A DNA stretch of 9,561 bases from an uncultured Nitrosomonadales bacterium (GTDB lineage Bacteria > Pseudomonadota > Gammaproteobacteria > Burkholderiales > Methylophilaceae), in contig CAMLMA010000073.1 of NCBI GenBank assembly GCA_946481065.1, positions 1 to 9,561 on the forward strand, given 5' to 3'. This document shows, piece by piece, positions 6,726-9,561 of this stretch. A program made the position numbers and the translations under genes. Every line of letters begins with the position of its first letter. The first letter of the stretch is position 1. Below the pieces are notes generated by a model, which was given only the letters and a program-made list of their open reading frames with translations, had not been told where the DNA came from and ran no database searches.

Positions 6726-6731
6726 TCAGCT
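6712..6731. repeat. 9-bp inverted repeat across the gph/mupP stop codon
   Basis: AGCTGATCA (6712-6720) and TGATCAGCT (6723-6731) are perfect complements around a two-base centre (GT). The stop codon is 6723-6725. On the + strand the hairpin is followed by only TT then CGGG, so it is a weak terminator candidate at best. It sits in the 24-base gap between convergent genes and might slow transcription from both sides. Confidence 0.4.
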
Positions 6732-6749
6732 TTCGGGATGAGGTGAGAA

Positions 6750-7349
6750 TCAGCTGACGCTGCGGCGTTCCATGATCGCTTGTGCCAGAGTGCCACTATC
6801 GACATGCTCGATCTCGCCTCCCATCGGCAATCCTCGGGCGATTCGACTCACTTTCAAACCTCTGGTCTTCAATAGCGCGCTGACATAATGCGCCGTGGCT
6901 TCGCCCTCGACCGTGTAATTGGTGGCCAGAATGACCTCCTCGACGGTGCCGTCCTGCGCGCGCTTGAGCAGCTTGTCGAGATGGATGTCGCGCGGACCGA
7001 TGCCGTCGAGCGGCGACAATCGTCCCATCAATACGAAATACATCCCGCGGAAGGACTGCGTCTGTTCCAGCATCATGAGGTCTGTCGGCATCTCGACCAC
7101 GCAAAGTAGCGAGCCATCCCTGGTTTGCGCGTTACATAGCGGGCAGATCGGTTGTTCGCTGAAATTGTTGCAGAGGTCGCAATGACTGACCACTTGCAGG
7201 GCGCTGTCAAGCGCATTTGCCAGGGTATCAGCCCCCTTGCGATCGCGCTGCAGCAGATGATAAGCCATGCGCAATGCTGACTTGGGCCCCACGCCGGGCA
7301 GGCAACGTAGAGCTTCGATCAATTGTTCCAGAGCGGGTGGGTTGTGCAC
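6750..7349 (-). CDS. recR: Recombination mediator protein RecR
   Basis: RecR works with RecO (and RecF) to load RecA on SSB-coated single-stranded DNA at gaps. The 199-residue length is normal. A helix-hairpin-helix with [17 protein letters not shown] is at 17-33. A C4 zinc finger has C57, C60, C69 and C72 (CDLC...CPLC). The Toprim domain follows from about 80 to 175, with [35 protein letters not shown] and [16 protein letters not shown]. The C-terminal motif is [21 protein letters not shown]. The start is a GTG codon (7347-7349) ten bases after the ybaB stop, with no evident Shine-Dalgarno. No in-frame ATG is available until residue 28, inside the conserved helix-hairpin-helix. Coupled translation with ybaB is likely. 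It ends 24 bases from the convergent phosphatase gene. Confidence 0.97.
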   Translation of the reverse strand: MHNPPALEQLIEALRCLPGVGPKSALRMAYHLLQRDRKGADTLANALDSALQVVSHCDLCNNFSEQPICPLCNAQTRDGSLLCVVEMPTDLMMLEQTQSFRGMYFVLMGRLSPLDGIGPRDIHLDKLLKRAQDGTVEEVILATNYTVEGEATAHYVSALLKTRGLKVSRIARGLPMGGEIEHVDSGTLAQAIMERRSVS

Positions 7350-7359
7350 GGTGTGGCCG

Positions 7360-7686
7360 TTAGAACGGAAGCTTCATCCCGGGTGGCAGGGGTAGGCCAG
7401 CGGTCAGCCCCGACATCTTGTCATTGGCGGTTTGCTCCGCCTTGCGTGCTGCATCGTTGAGAGCCGTCACGATCAAATCTTCCAGCATTTCCTTGTCGTC
7501 ACTGAGCAGGCTGTCGTCGATCTGTATGCGTTTGACTTCATTGCGGCAAGTCATGATGACTTTCACCATGCCGGCGCCTGCCTGACCTTCAACCTCGATG
7601 TGGGCAAGCTCCGCCTGCGCACGCTTCATGTTTTCCTGCATTTGTTGGGCTTGCTTCATGAGATTGCCCAAACCACCTTTCATCAT
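7360..7686 (-). CDS. ybaB: YbaB/EbfC family nucleoid-associated protein
   Basis: This is a small (108-residue) dimeric DNA-binding protein of the YbaB/EbfC family, commonly found between dnaX and recR. Visible features are [20 protein letters not shown] at the N-terminus, an amphipathic first helix (about 6-30), a central beta region with [16 protein letters not shown], and [13 protein letters not shown] (49-61). A second long helix is [18 protein letters not shown], and the tail is Gly/Pro-rich, [20 protein letters not shown] on the minus strand (7696-7700) lies nine bases before ATG 7686, a good ribosome binding site, and 23 bases separate it from the dnaX stop. Family members are proposed to organise the nucleoid; the link to RecR function is by neighbourhood only. 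Confidence 0.95.
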   Translation of the reverse strand: MMKGGLGNLMKQAQQMQENMKRAQAELAHIEVEGQAGAGMVKVIMTCRNEVKRIQIDDSLLSDDKEMLEDLIVTALNDAARKAEQTANDKMSGLTAGLPLPPGMKLPF

Positions 7687-7695
7687 GCTGTATGA

Positions 7696-7700
7696 CTCCT
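7696..7700 (-). promoter_or_regulatory. Ribosome binding site of ybaB
   Basis: AGGAG on the minus strand lies nine bases before the ATG at 7684-7686, within the short dnaX-ybaB gap. It is the clearest Shine-Dalgarno of the minus-strand operon; recR and dnaX have none as strong. Confidence 0.6.
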
Positions 7701-7709
7701 AAAGTTGGA

Positions 7710-9392
7710 TTACTGGATAGGTTTGATGCTGGATGGGATGATCTGTGCGCCGAAATCCTTCACTAGCGCCTGCACGAAATCATCTTCCTTGATTGCCGAT
7801 TCTGCCTGCGATTGCAAGACTGCCTTCTCCTGGCTGATCTGCTCGGCAGGGGTGTTGCCTGTGCCGCCGATCTCGAACCGCAGTTGGATCTTGCGACCGA
7901 AATGCTGTTGGATCGCTGCCTTGAGTTTCTCCTGATAACTTGATTCCAGCAGATGTTTTTGCGCATGCGGCACAGAAAGCTGGATATGCTCCTGATCAAA
8001 ACTGACCAGCTCACAGTGCTGGGCTAGCGCACGTGCAAGACCAAGTTTCAATTCATCCACCAGGCCTCGCCAGTTACCATCGAAATCAGTACTGCGACCG
8101 GAACTCTGAATGGATGTGGCGGGTTCAGTGACCTCGACACGCGAGGGCGCTTCTGACGAGGCTTCTTCAGGCGAGGGGGGCAGCGATTGGGACGATGCAT
8201 GCTGCGCTGAGGTGTTGTCGGCTGCGGTGGTTGTTGGTATGGATTTCTGTATCGGTCGGGGCGTAGAAGCCTGCGCCGCGCGCGACACGTTGGTACCAGC
8301 GTCGCTGCCGACGGGTGCGAATGCCAGCATACGTAGCATCGACATGGTGAATCCCGCGTATTCATCCGGAGCGAGCCCGAGATCACGACGACCCAGTAGC
8401 GCGATCTGGTAATAGAGCTGGATCTGTTCCGCCGTCATGCTTTGTGCGAGCGCCAGTAGGCGATCGCGGTCTGGCATGTCCTGCGCCACACTCTCGGGCA
8501 CCGCCTGGACAACGGCAATCTCGTGCAGCAGGTTTGCAAGATCGTTCAAGGCGCTTTCGAACGAGATGCTGCGTTGCTCCATGGTGCGCGCCTGAGACAG
8601 TAGGCTCGCGCTGTCGCGGTTCAGCAGGGCATCGAGCAATTCGAACAGATAAGTCTGGTCGATGGCGCCCAGCATGGACCGTACTTCCGGCTCTTTGACT
8701 GCGTTGTTGCCGTAGGCGATGGCCTGATCGAGTAGCGACAAGGCGTCGCGCATGCTGCCGGCAGCTGCACGTGCGATCAACTGCAGGGCGCTGGGATCGA
8801 AGGGGATCTGCTCCTCGGCCAGCACTGCTTGCAGGTGTGCCGTGATGGAGGAACCAGCCATTTGCCGAAGGTTGAATTGCAGGCAGCGTGAAAGCACGGT
8901 GACCGGCACTTTTTGCGGATCGGTGGTTGCGAGGATGAACTTCACATGTGCCGGCGGCTCTTCCAGTGTCTTCAGCATCGCATTGAAAGCAGAGCGGGAC
9001 AGCATATGCACTTCGTCGATGATGTAGACCTTGAAACGACCTACGGTAGGCGCGTACTGCGCGTTCTCCAGCAATTCACGCATGCTGTCGACCTGCGTAT
9101 TGGAGGCCGCATCGACTTCCAGCAAATCGATGAAACGGCCACGATCAATGTCGACGCAGGCAGCGCATCGGCCACAAGGGTTTGCAGTAATGCCGGTTTC
9201 GCAATTAAGGGATTTGGCGAGTATGCGTGCCAGCGTGGTCTTGCCGACGCCGCGGGTGCCGGTGAACAGATACGCGTGGTGCAAGCGCTGTTGTTCGAGC
9301 GCGTTGCTGAGGGCGCGCACCACATGTTCCTGGCCGACAAGCGCGTCAAACGACTTCGGGCGCCATTTGCGGGCAAGAACTTGGTAGCTCAT
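7710..9392 (-). CDS. dnaX: DNA polymerase III subunits gamma/tau
   Basis: This 560-residue ATPase of the clamp loader holds the replisome together and loads the beta clamp. In order it has SYQVLARKWRPKSFDALVGQ (2-21), Walker A GTRGVGKTT (45-53), and zinc ligands C64, C73, C76 and C79, at the same numbers as E. coli. Walker B is VYIIDEVHML (122-131), sensor 1 ATTDP (155-159), arginine finger SRC (168-170) and sensor 2 GSMRDALSLLDQ (212-223). The clamp-loader collar runs to about 360. A low-complexity linker rich in Ser, Thr, Pro and Glu spans about 365-435, then a C-terminal tau-type region (about 440-560) that would contact polymerase and helicase. It is shorter than E. coli tau (643). No A-rich slippery heptamer like that of E. 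coli dnaX is visible, so a separate gamma form is not supported. ATG 9392 matches the family start. Confidence 0.97.
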   Translation of the reverse strand: MSYQVLARKWRPKSFDALVGQEHVVRALSNALEQQRLHHAYLFTGTRGVGKTTLARILAKSLNCETGITANPCGRCAACVDIDRGRFIDLLEVDAASNTQVDSMRELLENAQYAPTVGRFKVYIIDEVHMLSRSAFNAMLKTLEEPPAHVKFILATTDPQKVPVTVLSRCLQFNLRQMAGSSITAHLQAVLAEEQIPFDPSALQLIARAAAGSMRDALSLLDQAIAYGNNAVKEPEVRSMLGAIDQTYLFELLDALLNRDSASLLSQARTMEQRSISFESALNDLANLLHEIAVVQAVPESVAQDMPDRDRLLALAQSMTAEQIQLYYQIALLGRRDLGLAPDEYAGFTMSMLRMLAFAPVGSDAGTNVSRAAQASTPRPIQKSIPTTTAADNTSAQHASSQSLPPSPEEASSEAPSRVEVTEPATSIQSSGRSTDFDGNWRGLVDELKLGLARALAQHCELVSFDQEHIQLSVPHAQKHLLESSYQEKLKAAIQQHFGRKIQLRFEIGGTGNTPAEQISQEKAVLQSQAESAIKEDDFVQALVKDFGAQIIPSSIKPIQ

Positions 9393-9425
9393 GGATACGT
9401 AAACTCACTGAATGAAGGCTTCAAC

Positions 9426-9461
9426 TTTAGCCCAAAAGCCCGGTTTAGTCCAAAAGCCCGG
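9426..9461. repeat. Tandem duplication of an 18-bp unit between ffs and dnaX
   Basis: Two adjacent copies, TTTAGCCCAAAAGCCCGG (9426-9443) and TTTAGTCCAAAAGCCCGG (9444-9461), differ at one position, and TTTA starts a third copy at 9462. They lie 34-69 bases before the dnaX start, where a dnaX promoter might be expected. On the minus strand each unit carries a CTAAA element, a weak -10-like sequence. No clear promoter can be assigned. Confidence 0.7.
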
Positions 9462-9487
9462 TTTAAGCTGAATCAAAAAGTAAGACC

Positions 9488-9510
9488 AAAAAATGAAGAG
9501 GCGAGCCCAA
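9488..9510 (-). terminator. Probable terminator of ffs (U-run after the SRP RNA 3' arm)
   Basis: On the minus strand the SRP RNA 3' arm GGGCTCGCCTC is followed by TTCA and six T (9488-9493). The SRP RNA terminal helix itself would be the stem, with its 5' arm lying beyond the window. Support is therefore partial. Confidence 0.5.
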
Positions 9511-9561
9511 CCCCCGGCACTTGCTTCAACAGTTGTGGCTGCTTCCTTCCGGACCTGACCA
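9496..9561 (-). ncRNA. ffs: Signal recognition particle RNA (4.5S RNA), 3' part, cut by window edge
   Basis: Read on the minus strand, the end of the window gives the apical hairpin of bacterial SRP RNA: GGTCAGGTCCGGAAGGAAGC followed by AGCC. The GGAA tetraloop lies at 9547-9550, closed by CC/GG, and the AGCAGCC side of the conserved internal loop that binds Ffh follows. The 3' arm then runs through GUGCCGGG to GCUCGCCUC, ending about 9496-9498. This RNA forms the SRP core with Ffh for co-translational targeting of membrane proteins. The 5' arm lies beyond 9561. Location just upstream of dnaX on the same strand is usual in betaproteobacteria. The exact 3' end is estimated. Confidence 0.93.

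Noticed and set aside
8175..8180. A run of six C on the dnaX coding strand in the linker (codons 405-406), considered as a frameshift site for a gamma subunit
   Set aside because: It is not an A-rich slippery heptamer of the known dnaX type. A -1 slip would mispair, no upstream Shine-Dalgarno stimulator or strong hairpin was found, and the plus-one frame simply stays open to 8048 without meaningful content.
1..9561. A hidden mobile element, defence system, CRISPR array or tRNA
   Set aside because: Nearly all bases are covered by recognised genes. No transposase, terminal repeat, regularly spaced repeat or cloverleaf was seen, and gaps are about 100 bases at most.

Overview
The window looks like chromosomal DNA of a methylotrophic betaproteobacterium; Methylophilaceae such as Methylobacillus or Methylovorus are my best guess. 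Three things point there. First, an archaeal-type cofactor gene set (DHPS-like DUF6513, DUF447, MfnB/DUF556) is typical of bacteria that use tetrahydromethanopterin (H4MPT) and methanofuran-type cofactors for formaldehyde oxidation. Second, the housekeeping block ompA / mtaD-like / ubiG / gph-mupP followed by recR-ybaB-dnaX-ffs is familiar from beta- and gammaproteobacteria. Third, the base composition is moderately GC-rich by eye. The genus is inference; no rRNA is present.

Region 1 (1-2764, + strand) is the 3' part of a tightly packed C1-cofactor biosynthesis operon. It holds the tail of an unidentified gene, then a dihydropteroate-synthase-like protein, a DUF447 protein and (5-formylfuran-3-yl)methyl phosphate synthase. 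The last three genes are joined by ATGA stop/start overlaps. An 18-bp near-perfect palindrome sits inside the 3' end of the last gene.

Region 2 (2765-4010, +) is a single-gene unit for an OmpA-family porin. It has a near-consensus sigma70 promoter, a good ribosome binding site and a strong intrinsic terminator.

Region 3 (4011-6731, +) is an apparent operon of an amidohydrolase of the methylthioadenosine/S-adenosylhomocysteine deaminase group, ubiG (ubiquinone O-methyltransferase), and a HAD phosphatase of the Gph/MupP type. The first gene has no Shine-Dalgarno sequence. An extended -10 box lies so close that transcription would start at its ATG, so it may be leaderless.

Region 4 (6750-9561, - strand) reads toward region 3: 4.5S SRP RNA (ffs, cut by the window edge), dnaX (DNA polymerase III tau), ybaB and recR. 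An 18-bp tandem duplication lies between ffs and dnaX.

Most of the window is recognisable core or methylotrophy gene content. No phage, IS element, CRISPR array or defence system was seen. The least understood parts are the DUF6513 and DUF447 genes and the small regulatory features.
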